Source: an uncultured Nocardioides sp.
GTDB lineage: Bacteria; Actinomycetota; Actinomycetes; Propionibacteriales; Nocardioidaceae
DNA: 18,296 nt
Assembly: GCF_946885725.1 (NCBI RefSeq)
Contig: NZ_CAMPGZ010000069.1
Location: 1-18,296 of the forward strand
Reading direction: 5' to 3'
Shown: piece by piece, positions 1 through 6,529 of the stretch
Layout of the letters: the number at the start of each line of letters is the position of its first letter
How positions within the stretch are numbered: the first letter of the stretch is position 1
Made by a program: the position numbers and the translations under genes
The notes under the pieces: generated by a model
What the model was told of the DNA's origin: nothing
Seen by the model: the letters and a program-made list of their open reading frames with translations, nothing else
Database searches by the model: none

Positions 1-32
1 AATACGGGGAGGGTGTCGGGGGCACGCTGGTT

Positions 33-55
33 GCCGGGTCGGGTCGTTACCCGGC
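33..55. repeat. 7-bp inverted repeat in the leader before the first gene
   Basis: GCCGGGT (33-39) and ACCCGGC (49-55) can pair around a 9-nt loop. There is no T-run after it, so it is not a classical intrinsic terminator. It could be the 3' end signal of a gene left of the window or a site in the leader of the kinase gene. Nothing else is recognisable in bases 1-94, apart from the purine-rich GGGGTGAAGG just before the ATG at 95. Confidence 0.25.
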
Positions 56-94
56 GCGCCCTTGGACGCCCAGACAATTGGGTGGGGTGAAGGC

Positions 95-775
95 ATGACC
101 GAATGCGCTCGAATGGGGTCGAGCACCGATCGGGAGGGGTACGGCCACCAGGGGGAGCTCACGGAGCAACGGCTCCGGCACGACGTGAGACAGTCGCTCT
201 CCGCCGTGATGTTGCTGGCGTCGATCGTCGAACGCCAGCCACTCGCCGGTCCGGTCGTCCAGGAGACGCTGGAGCAGATGCGGCACGAGGTCGACTGGAT
301 CGCCCGCGTGCTGGCTCCCGCGTCGGGGCCGACCGAGGCGTTCGTGGACGTCGGCGAGGTCGTGAACGACATGTGGCGGGGCGTGGCCAGCGGCCGCGAC
401 ACCGTCCTCAGGCTCGTGCGCGAGGCCGACGTGTGGACGTGGGCCGACCCGGTCGCGCTCGGGCGGGCGGTCCGCAACCTGATCGAGAACGCGGTACGCG
501 CCGCAGGCGACGAGGGGATCGTCGAGGTGCGGGTCCTCGGCCGCGAGGGCCGCGTCTTCGTCGAGGTGCACGACAGCGGCCCGGGCTTCGGGTTGATCCC
601 GCCGCAGGAGCAGCTGGGTCTGATCACGGTGCGCCGCTTCGCCGCGGCGTACGACGGACGGCTCGACATCGACTCGTCCCCGCTGGGCGGCGCGCTGGTG
701 CGGCTCGAGCTTCCACGGTTCGCACCCGACGCGGAGACGCGGGCCGAGCTGGTGCCGCAACGGACGACGGCCTGA
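95..775 (+). CDS. Soluble histidine-kinase-like ATPase (two-component sensor)
   Basis: A 226-residue protein with the core of a histidine kinase and no visible sensor domain or membrane segment. An HisKA-like helix carries RHDVRQSLS (candidate phospho-His at residue 29, followed by Asp and Gln). The HATPase_c domain has an N box RNLIENAVRA (127-136), a G1 box DSGPGFG (160-166), and a late glycine motif PLGGALVRLELP (196-207). I chose the ATG at 95 because GGGGTGAAGG lies directly upstream; a TTG at 62 in the same frame is possible and would add 11 residues. The receiver gene begins 12 nt after the stop, so the two are probably co-transcribed and form a signalling pair, which is inference. The input signal must come from a partner or from the short N-terminus. 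Confidence 0.85.
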   Translation: MTECARMGSSTDREGYGHQGELTEQRLRHDVRQSLSAVMLLASIVERQPLAGPVVQETLEQMRHEVDWIARVLAPASGPTEAFVDVGEVVNDMWRGVASGRDTVLRLVREADVWTWADPVALGRAVRNLIENAVRAAGDEGIVEVRVLGREGRVFVEVHDSGPGFGLIPPQEQLGLITVRRFAAAYDGRLDIDSSPLGGALVRLELPRFAPDAETRAELVPQRTTA

Positions 776-787
776 GGGCGCGTCGCG

Positions 788-1444
788 ATGAGGATCGTCA
801 TCTGTGATGACCATCAGCTCCTCGTCCAGGCCTTGGCGACCGCGCTGGGCGAGCTCGGCTACGTCGTCGAGGCCGCGGTGGGGACGCCGGAGGACGGGGT
901 CAAGGCGGTAGCACTGCACGACCCTGACGTGCTGCTCGTCGACGTGGCGTTCCCGGTCGGCTCGGGACTGCAGACGGCACGTACCGTGCTCGAGCAGCAC
1001 CCGCGCACGAAGGTCGTGATGCTGACCGGCGGGGACGCCCCGGAGTCGCTACGGGCCGCGCTCGATCTCGGCGTGCACGGCTACATCCGCAAGGCGCAGC
1101 GGATCGAGGACATCGCCGCGGCGCTCGACAAGGTCGCCGCCGGTCACCAGGTCATCGACCAGCAGCTGCTGCACGGCACGCGCTCGTCGCCGTCGATGCC
1201 ACGACAGCGCACGCCGATCGACGGGCTCACGCCGCGCGAGCAGGACGTGCTCCGGCTGCTGGTGGACGGCTGCAGCACCAACGAGATCGTCGAGCGGATG
1301 AATGTCACGCCGAGCACCGTGCGCACGCACGTGCAGAGCATCTTCGTCAAGATGGGTGTCCACTCGCGGTTGCAGGCGGTCGCCCTGCTCAGCCGCGAGG
1401 GCCTTCTCGACCGAGTGGGTGACTTCCATGGTGACGCCAGGTGA
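788..1444 (+). CDS. NarL/LuxR-family response regulator
   Basis: A 218-residue two-domain transcription factor of the usual family length. The N-terminal receiver has its full active site: Asp7/Asp8 in ICDDHQ, phospho-acceptor Asp52 in LLVDVAFP, Thr80 in VVMLTGG and Lys102 in YIRKAQ. The C-terminal LuxR-type helix-turn-helix (about 147-205) starts LTPREQDVLRLLVDG and has the recognition helix STVRTHVQSIFVKMG. A GAGGG overlapping the stop of the kinase gene precedes the ATG. It lies between the kinase gene and a second LuxR-type gene whose start overlaps its 3' end by 17 nt. It is presumably phosphorylated by the neighbouring kinase and acts on DNA as a dimer. Targets are unknown; the lyase gene and the polysaccharide operon downstream are the obvious local candidates. 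Confidence 0.93.
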   Translation: MRIVICDDHQLLVQALATALGELGYVVEAAVGTPEDGVKAVALHDPDVLLVDVAFPVGSGLQTARTVLEQHPRTKVVMLTGGDAPESLRAALDLGVHGYIRKAQRIEDIAAALDKVAAGHQVIDQQLLHGTRSSPSMPRQRTPIDGLTPREQDVLRLLVDGCSTNEIVERMNVTPSTVRTHVQSIFVKMGVHSRLQAVALLSREGLLDRVGDFHGDAR

Positions 1445-2126
1445 TCCCCCGGCAGGCGTCGACGTCCTGAGGGTCGCGCTGCACCACCCGATGCGGATCT
1501 GGGTGGACAGCATGGAGTCGCTGCTCCAGAGCCGCTGGGACGTCGAGCTCGTGGCCGCGCACACCAGCACCAGCTGGGTGACGCACGCGGTGATGACCGG
1601 CCGTGCCGACCTGCTGGTGATGTACGTGTCCGAGGCCGGCAACACGCTCACCGAGACCCTCGCGGACCTGCGCACGGTCAACCCGAAGCTGAAGGTCGTG
1701 GGCCTCGGCGACGACGACGACCCGCGTCTGGTCGTCGGTGCCGTCCGGGCCGGCGTACGCGGGTGGGTCGAGCCGACCGTGAGCCTCGAGGACCTGATGG
1801 CCACCCTGCACGGGGTGGCGCGCGGCGAGACCTGGATCCCGCCGCGGCTGCTCACCCCGGTGCTCGACGCCCTCCTGTCCCAGCAGGAGACGAGGGAGGA
1901 GCTAGGCTCGGCGCTCAAGGCCCTGTCGGCCCGGGAGGTCGACATCCTGTCCTGCCTCGTGCAGGGCATGTCACGGCAGGAGATCGCGGACCGATACGTC
2001 CTGTCCACGCACACCGTCCGTACCCACATCAACAACCTGTTGCGCAAGCTCGGCGTGCACAGCACGCTCGCCGCGGTCTCGATCGCCCGTCAGGTGGGAC
2101 TACCCGAGCAGCGTGGCAGACCGTAG
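1428..2126 (+). CDS. LuxR-type regulator with degenerate pseudo-receiver
   Basis: A 232-residue protein that aligns end to end with the preceding response regulator but has lost the phosphorylation site. The acidic pair is His19-His20 (ALHHP), the phospho-acceptor position is Tyr66 (LLVMYVS), the Thr position is Gly94, and the conserved Lys position is Pro116 (GWVEPT). The DNA-binding domain (about 165-222) is intact: LSAREVDILSCLVQG, then STHTVRTHINNLLRKLG. So it should bind DNA but cannot be switched by standard Asp phosphorylation. I chose the ATG at 1428; the GTG at 1431 is an equal alternative, and both overlap the end of the upstream gene. Translational coupling suggests co-production with the canonical regulator, possibly as a heterodimer partner or a constitutive activator. 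That role is inference. Confidence 0.9.
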   Translation: MVTPGDPPAGVDVLRVALHHPMRIWVDSMESLLQSRWDVELVAAHTSTSWVTHAVMTGRADLLVMYVSEAGNTLTETLADLRTVNPKLKVVGLGDDDDPRLVVGAVRAGVRGWVEPTVSLEDLMATLHGVARGETWIPPRLLTPVLDALLSQQETREELGSALKALSAREVDILSCLVQGMSRQEIADRYVLSTHTVRTHINNLLRKLGVHSTLAAVSIARQVGLPEQRGRP

Positions 2127-2152
2127 CCACTCCCCTGCGAGGTTCCCCGCCG

Positions 2153-3571
2153 ATGCCTTTGTCACGACTCGCCGCCCCTCTGCTCGCCCTCGTGATCGCC
2201 GCGACCTCGTTCGCGTTCACGCCGGCCGCACCGGACGGTGAGCCGGACGCTCGGGTGGCGACCCAAACGGCGACCCAAACGGCGACCCGGAAGGCGACCC
2301 AGCGCCCGGCGTTCCCCGGGGCCAAGGGGTTCGGCGCCGGTACGCCGGGCGGCCGCGGCGGCCGGGTCGTCCTGGTGACCACGCTGGCCGACCGTGGTCC
2401 GGGCAGCCTGCGCGCGGCGCTCAACGCCCGGGGCAAGCGCATCGTGGTGTTCCGGGTGTCCGGCACGATCACGCTGAGGTCGGGGCTCGACCTGACCAGG
2501 CCCTACGTCACGATCGCCGGCCAGAGCGCCCCGGGCGGCGGCATCACGCTGCGGGTCGACCCGTGCAGCGACGACGCCGCGCTCGGCATCTACACCCACG
2601 ACGTCGTCGTACGCCATCTCCGGGTACGCCGCGGCGCCAACACGTGCGCGGGTGAGGGTGACTCCGCCGACGGCATCGTGGTCTACAAGAAGAACGCCCA
2701 CCACGTCGTGGTGGACCACTCGTCGGTGTCGTGGGCGGTCGACGAGAACCTGTCGACGTACGACCACGCCAAGAACATCACCTTCTCGTGGAACATCGTC
2801 TCGGAGGGGCTGTCCCACTCCACGCACCCCGAGGGCGAGCACTCCAAGGGCGTGCACCTCTCCGGCGAGGACAGCGGCCGGATCTCGTTCCACCACAACC
2901 TGCTGGCGCACAACGCCGACCGCAACCCGCAGCCGACCAACCCGGGCGTCGCCGACATCCGCAACAACATCGTCTACAACTACGGCGACAACGCGGCGCT
3001 GACGTCCAACAGCCACGGCCGGCCGGAGTTCAACTTCGTCGGCAACCAGTACATCCCCGGCCCGAACACCGAGCGCTCCGAGTGGGAGCTCGACGTCTAC
3101 GAAGGCACCGACGGCGCCGGCTGGGCGTTCTTCGTCAAGGGCAACGTCGGCCCGCACCGCAGGTCCGTCTCCGCCGCGGAGAAGCGGGTCGTGTCGCCGG
3201 AGGGCCGCCGGTCGGTCGTGCCGAAGCCGTTCAAGGCTCCGGACGTCGGCACGACGTCGGCCGCGAAGGCGTACGCCGCCGTGCTGAAGGGCGCCGGCGC
3301 GACCCGTCCGGTGCGCGACGCCGTCGACCAGCGGATCGTGCGTGAGGTGAGGAGCCGCACCGGCCGGATCATCGACTCGCCCGCCCAGGTCGGCGGCTGG
3401 CCGACCCTCCCGGCGACCGCCGCTCCGGCCGACTCCGACGGGGACGGCGTACCGGACACGTGGGAGAGCGCGCACGGCACGAACCCGGCCGTCAAGGACT
3501 CCTCGGGCGACGTCGACGGCGACGGCTGGACCAACGTCGAGGAGTGGCTGAACGCGCTCGCCCGGGGTTGA
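2153..3571 (+). CDS. Secreted pectate-lyase-type beta-helix protein with C-terminal calcium repeats
   Basis: A 472-residue exported protein. Residues 1-26 form a signal peptide (MPLSRLAAPLLALVIAATSF core) and a Thr/Gln-rich linker runs to about 52. The lyase-family opening follows: FPGAKGFGAGTPGGRGG, VTTLADRGPGSLRAAL, VSGTITL, and VTIAGQSAPGGGITL near residue 120. Next come the beta-helix coils with VDHSSVSWAVDENLST (187-202) and FHHNLLAHNADRNPQ (246-260), both typical of bacterial pectate lyases. The C-terminus has two Asp-rich calcium-binding loops, DSDGDGVPDTWE (427-438) and DVDGDGWTNVEEW (453-465). The ATG at 2153 is set by the signal peptide; the open frame extends further upstream without coding character. 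It starts 26 nt after the regulator stop and is likely in the same transcript. The substrate could be plant pectin or an acidic polysaccharide of the cell itself; the sequence does not decide. Confidence 0.85.
   Translation: MPLSRLAAPLLALVIAATSFAFTPAAPDGEPDARVATQTATQTATRKATQRPAFPGAKGFGAGTPGGRGGRVVLVTTLADRGPGSLRAALNARGKRIVVFRVSGTITLRSGLDLTRPYVTIAGQSAPGGGITLRVDPCSDDAALGIYTHDVVVRHLRVRRGANTCAGEGDSADGIVVYKKNAHHVVVDHSSVSWAVDENLSTYDHAKNITFSWNIVSEGLSHSTHPEGEHSKGVHLSGEDSGRISFHHNLLAHNADRNPQPTNPGVADIRNNIVYNYGDNAALTSNSHGRPEFNFVGNQYIPGPNTERSEWELDVYEGTDGAGWAFFVKGNVGPHRRSVSAAEKRVVSPEGRRSVVPKPFKAPDVGTTSAAKAYAAVLKGAGATRPVRDAVDQRIVREVRSRTGRIIDSPAQVGGWPTLPATAAPADSDGDGVPDTWESAHGTNPAVKDSSGDVDGDGWTNVEEWLNALARG
2258..2305 (+). 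repeat. Four tandem 12-bp units inside the lyase gene
   Basis: Two exact copies of GCGACCCAAACG (2258-2269, 2270-2281) are followed by two degenerate copies (2282-2293 and 2294-2305, both starting GCGACCC). They encode ATQT-ATQT-ATRK-ATQR in the linker between the signal peptide and the catalytic domain. Unit length is a multiple of three, so copy-number change would lengthen or shorten the linker without a frameshift. Confidence 0.8.
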
Positions 3572-3578
3572 TCCCGGG
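3561..3578 (+). terminator. Weak GC hairpin across the lyase stop codon
   Basis: CCCGGG (3561-3566) and CCCGGG (3573-3578) can pair around a 6-nt loop spanning the stop codon. No T-tract follows, so termination here is only a possibility. It could also be coincidence in GC-rich DNA. Confidence 0.2.
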
Positions 3579-3612
3579 GCTGATCCAGCACTCCTTCAAC
3601 ACCCCACCGATT

Positions 3613-3668
3613 GGTCACAAACCGCAGGATTCGGTGTCCGATTCTTTGCGGTTGGGGACCAAACCGCA
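3613..3668. promoter_or_regulatory. Three CAAACCGCA-type elements, candidate operator region of the polysaccharide operon
   Basis: CAAACCGCA occurs at 3618-3626 and 3660-3668 in direct orientation. Its complement with one mismatch (TGCGGTTGG) lies at 3647-3655. The last two form an imperfect 22-bp dyad (3647-3668) in which 9 of 11 positions pair. The first two form a 14-bp inverted repeat (GGTCACAAACCGCA against TGCGGTTGGGGACC) with two mismatches. The cluster sits about 160 bp before the aminotransferase start in a 256-bp gap (3572-3827) without a gene, as an operator would. I could not assign convincing -35/-10 boxes. Binding by one of the LuxR-type regulators encoded upstream is a guess from proximity. 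As RNA, the 3647-3668 dyad could also form a 7-bp hairpin. Confidence 0.45.
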
Positions 3669-3827
3669 CGGCCTCCGACCCCGCCCGGGCTACGGCGGAC
3701 CTATCCGTTCCGTCCGTCTGGCGTAGTCCGGTTAGACACCTTGCCCGATCCTCCGGAACCGCCCGGTCCATAGCGTTCTAGGAGTCCCGTGGGGGGACTC
3801 GTGAACCGGTTTCGGTGGGGGGTAACC

Positions 3828-5039
3828 ATGGCTTCGGCGGAAACGGCCACCAAGCACGACGTGCCGTACTCCCGCCCGGTCGTGGCACCCGAGACCGGTG
3901 CAGCCGTGCAGCGTGTGCTCCGCTCCGGCTGGCTCACGACCGGTCCCGAGTGCGCCGCGTTCGAGGAAGAGCTCGCCGCCTGGCTCGGGGTGCCGTACGC
4001 CGTGACGGTGTCCTCGTGCACGGCGGCGATCGAGATCGCCTTGCGTGGCCTACGCCTCCCACGGGACGCCAAGGTGCTGGTGCCGGCGATCACCTTCTGC
4101 GGCGCGGTCGAAGCCGTCCGGCACGCCGGGCTGGTCCCGGTCGTCGCCGACGTCGAGCCCGACACGGGCACGGTCTCGCCCCGCACGTGTGCCGCGGCCG
4201 CTCGGGAGGCCGGCGGCGTGCAGGCGATGCTCGCGCTGCACTTCGCGGGCTACCCCGCCGACGTGGCCGCGCTGGCCGACGCCGTCGGGCTCACCCTCGA
4301 CCAGGTCGTCGAGGACGCGGCCCACGCGCTGGGCACCCGCGTCGGCGACGAGCTGGTGGGCGGACTGTCGCGGGCGACCTGCTTCAGCTTCTACGCCACC
4401 AAGAACCTCCCGATCGGCGAGGGCGGCATGCTCACCACGCGCGACGAGGAGTTCGCCGCGCAGGCGCGCGTCACCCGGCTGCACGGCATGACCAGCGACG
4501 CGTGGCGGCGCTACCTGCCGGGCGGGAGCTGGCGCTACTCGGTCGAGGAGGCCGGCCTCAAGGCGAACCTCTCCGACGTGCACGCCGCCATCGGCCGCGC
4601 CCAGCTGCGTCACCTCGACGACTGGCAGGCCCGCCGGCACGAGCTCGTCGCGCGGTACGCCGCCGGGCTCGCCGACGTACCCGGCCTCGGCCTGCCGTCC
4701 GACCCGCCGACCGGCGAGCACGCCTGGCACCTGTACGTCGTCCGCGTGACGCCCGAGACCGGCGTGACGCGCGACGACCTGGCCCAGCTGCTGGCGGAGC
4801 GGGGCATCGGGACCAGCGTGCACTTCATCCCGCTGCACCACTTCCCGCACTTCCGCGACATCTGCGTCGTGCCCTCCGCCGGCCTGCCCGGCGCGGACGC
4901 GGTGTTCGCCGAGACGCTCTCGCTCCCGTTGCACCAGGGACTCACCGACGAGGACGTGGACACGGTGGTCGACGCCCTGCACGAGCTCGCACCCGGCTCG
5001 GCGCCGGCCACGCACCACTACCAGGAGGCACTGCCGTGA
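3828..5039 (+). CDS. DegT/DnrJ/EryC1/StrS-family PLP-dependent sugar aminotransferase
   Basis: A 403-residue fold-type I aminotransferase of the nucleotide-sugar class. The PLP lysine is Lys192 in FYATKNLPIGEGGM; Asp163 in VEDAAHALG contacts the cofactor ring; SSCTAA (62-67) fits the phosphate-binding turn; KANLSDVHAAIGRAQL is the usual family segment. The adjacent gene encodes a 4,6-dehydratase of the PglF/CapD type, so the likely reaction is glutamate-dependent amination of a UDP-4-keto-6-deoxy-sugar to a UDP-4-amino-4,6-dideoxy sugar (PglE-like). I chose the ATG at 3828 because GGTGGGGGG lies just upstream; a GTG at 3789 in frame would add 13 unconvincing residues. It is the first gene of the polysaccharide operon. 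The exact sugar and stereochemistry cannot be read from the sequence. Confidence 0.92.
   Translation: MASAETATKHDVPYSRPVVAPETGAAVQRVLRSGWLTTGPECAAFEEELAAWLGVPYAVTVSSCTAAIEIALRGLRLPRDAKVLVPAITFCGAVEAVRHAGLVPVVADVEPDTGTVSPRTCAAAAREAGGVQAMLALHFAGYPADVAALADAVGLTLDQVVEDAAHALGTRVGDELVGGLSRATCFSFYATKNLPIGEGGMLTTRDEEFAAQARVTRLHGMTSDAWRRYLPGGSWRYSVEEAGLKANLSDVHAAIGRAQLRHLDDWQARRHELVARYAAGLADVPGLGLPSDPPTGEHAWHLYVVRVTPETGVTRDDLAQLLAERGIGTSVHFIPLHHFPHFRDICVVPSAGLPGADAVFAETLSLPLHQGLTDEDVDTVVDALHELAPGSAPATHHYQEALP
5023..5028 (+). promoter_or_regulatory. AGGAGG ribosome binding site deciding a GTG start
   Basis: AGGAGG ends 7 nt before the GTG at 5036, the best spacing, against 13 nt for the ATG at 5042. 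The GTG overlaps the TGA of the aminotransferase (GTGA), so the dehydratase is probably translationally coupled to it. Confidence 0.7.
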
Positions 5040-6529
5040 CGATGCTGAACGAACGAACCGAGCCGCTGCTGCTCGCCCGCACTCCCGCGCGGCTGCTGCG
5101 CACGCTCGTCGTGGGGGCCGGAGAGGCTGGACGTGCGCTGGCGCGCGACCTGGCCGCGACCCCGACGTTCGGCCTGGAGCCGGTGGCCTTCGTCGACGAC
5201 AACCTGATCGGCCGCGCCCAACCGGCGCCGTACCCGGTCCTCGGGCGGCTCGCCGACGTCGAGCGGGTCGTCACGGACGAGGATGTCGACGTCGTCGTCA
5301 TCGCGATCCCCGGCCTCGAGCCCGAGGTCTTCAAGCAGGTCAGCCAGGCCGCGTCGAGGGCCGGTGCCAGCATCCGCTACCTGCCGTCGTTCGTCGCCGC
5401 GCTCGAGCGGAAGGTCGTCGGCAGCGACATGCGCTGGCTCGACGTCGGCCAGCTGATCGGCCGCGAGGAGGTCCACGTGGTCAGCCGCGAGGCGGCCGCG
5501 ATCATCGAGGACCGCGTCGTGCTGGTCACCGGCGCCGGCGGGTCCATCGGCTCGGAGCTGTGCCGGCAGGTCTTCGGCTTCTCGCCGAAGCGCCTCGTGC
5601 TGCTCGACCACGACGAGTCCAACCTGCACCGGCTGCAGCTCGAGCTGTTCGGCCAGGGCCTGCTCGACAGCGACGACTGCATCGTCGCCGACATCCGCGA
5701 CAGCGAGCGGATCGACCAGGTGTTCGCCGACGTACGGCCGGACCTGGTCTTCCACGCCGCGGCGCACAAGCACCTGCCGCTGCTCGAGCGGCACCCGTGC
5801 GAGGCCGTGAAGTCCAACGTGCGCGGCACCGAGAACGTGCTGTGGGCTGCGCTGAAGCACGAGGCCGAGCGGTTCATCCTGATCTCCACCGACAAGGCCG
5901 CGGACCCGACGTCCGTGCTCGGCGCCACCAAGCGGCTCGCCGAGCTGCTGGTGCAGCAGGAGCACGGCGGCAAGACCAAGGTCGCGTCCGTGCGGTTCGG
6001 CAACGTGCTAGGCAGCCGCGGCTCGCTGCTCAGCGTGCTCGCCGAGCAGCTCAACGCGGGCCTGCCGATGACGGTGACGCACCCGGACATGACCCGGTTC
6101 TTCATGACGATCGAGGAGGCCGCCGGCCTGGTCGTCGAGGCCGCGCGTCTCGCCGAGGACGGCGAGGTGTTCGTGCTCGACATGGGTGAGCCGGTGCGCA
6201 TCGTCGACGTGGTGCAGTCGTTCGCGAAGCTGATGAACCGCAGCGACGTCGACATCGTCTTCACCGGGATGCGTCCCGGCGAGAAGCTCAACGAGACGCT
6301 GTTCAGCGAGCACGAGACGCCGGTGCTGACCGAGCACCCGCGCATCTACCGCACCGACGTGCCCGAGCCGGCCTGGGGCTTCCAGCAGCGCCTGCGCAAC
6401 CTCTACCACGCCGCGCACGTCAACGACCCGGACGCCGTACGACGGGAGCTCATGGCGCTGCTGCCGGAGTACCAGCCGCAGGTGCCCACGATCCCGGCGC
6501 AGGCGGCGCCGTACCCCGATGACTTCTGA
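5036..6529 (+). CDS. Nucleotide-sugar 4,6-dehydratase, PglF/CapD/WbpM family, short form
   Basis: A 497-residue protein with two Rossmann domains: an N-terminal one (RTLVVGAGEAGRALARDL, 22-39) and a catalytic SDR domain starting VVLVTGAGGSIGSE (161-174). The active-site segment is STDKAADPTSVLGATKR (284-300). The Thr-Asp-Lys triplet (285-287) is present, Lys299 is conserved, and Leu295 stands where classical SDRs have Tyr. That pattern matches retaining PglF-type UDP-GlcNAc 4,6-dehydratases, which carry Met there. The usual family members are about 600-650 residues with four N-terminal membrane helices; here these helices are absent, so the enzyme should be cytosolic. Its product would feed the adjacent aminotransferase. 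UDP-GlcNAc as substrate is by family analogy only. Confidence 0.9.
   Translation: MTMLNERTEPLLLARTPARLLRTLVVGAGEAGRALARDLAATPTFGLEPVAFVDDNLIGRAQPAPYPVLGRLADVERVVTDEDVDVVVIAIPGLEPEVFKQVSQAASRAGASIRYLPSFVAALERKVVGSDMRWLDVGQLIGREEVHVVSREAAAIIEDRVVLVTGAGGSIGSELCRQVFGFSPKRLVLLDHDESNLHRLQLELFGQGLLDSDDCIVADIRDSERIDQVFADVRPDLVFHAAAHKHLPLLERHPCEAVKSNVRGTENVLWAALKHEAERFILISTDKAADPTSVLGATKRLAELLVQQEHGGKTKVASVRFGNVLGSRGSLLSVLAEQLNAGLPMTVTHPDMTRFFMTIEEAAGLVVEAARLAEDGEVFVLDMGEPVRIVDVVQSFAKLMNRSDVDIVFTGMRPGEKLNETLFSEHETPVLTEHPRIYRTDVPEPAWGFQQRLRNLYHAAHVNDPDAVRRELMALLPEYQPQVPTIPAQAAPYPDDF

Noticed and set aside
47..1000. 317-codon open frame on the - strand across the kinase gene
   Set aside because: No recognisable motif; the + strand frame has clear N and G boxes of a kinase.
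3755..3777. GGAAC...GTT as an ECF-sigma promoter before the aminotransferase
   Set aside because: The spacer is only 15 nt, shorter than the usual 16-19, and no second supporting feature is present.
3815..5035. Extension of the dehydratase frame upstream through the aminotransferase gene
   Set aside because: The upstream part is an Arg/Ala-rich shadow of the aminotransferase. AGGAGG and the GTG at 5036 define the real start.
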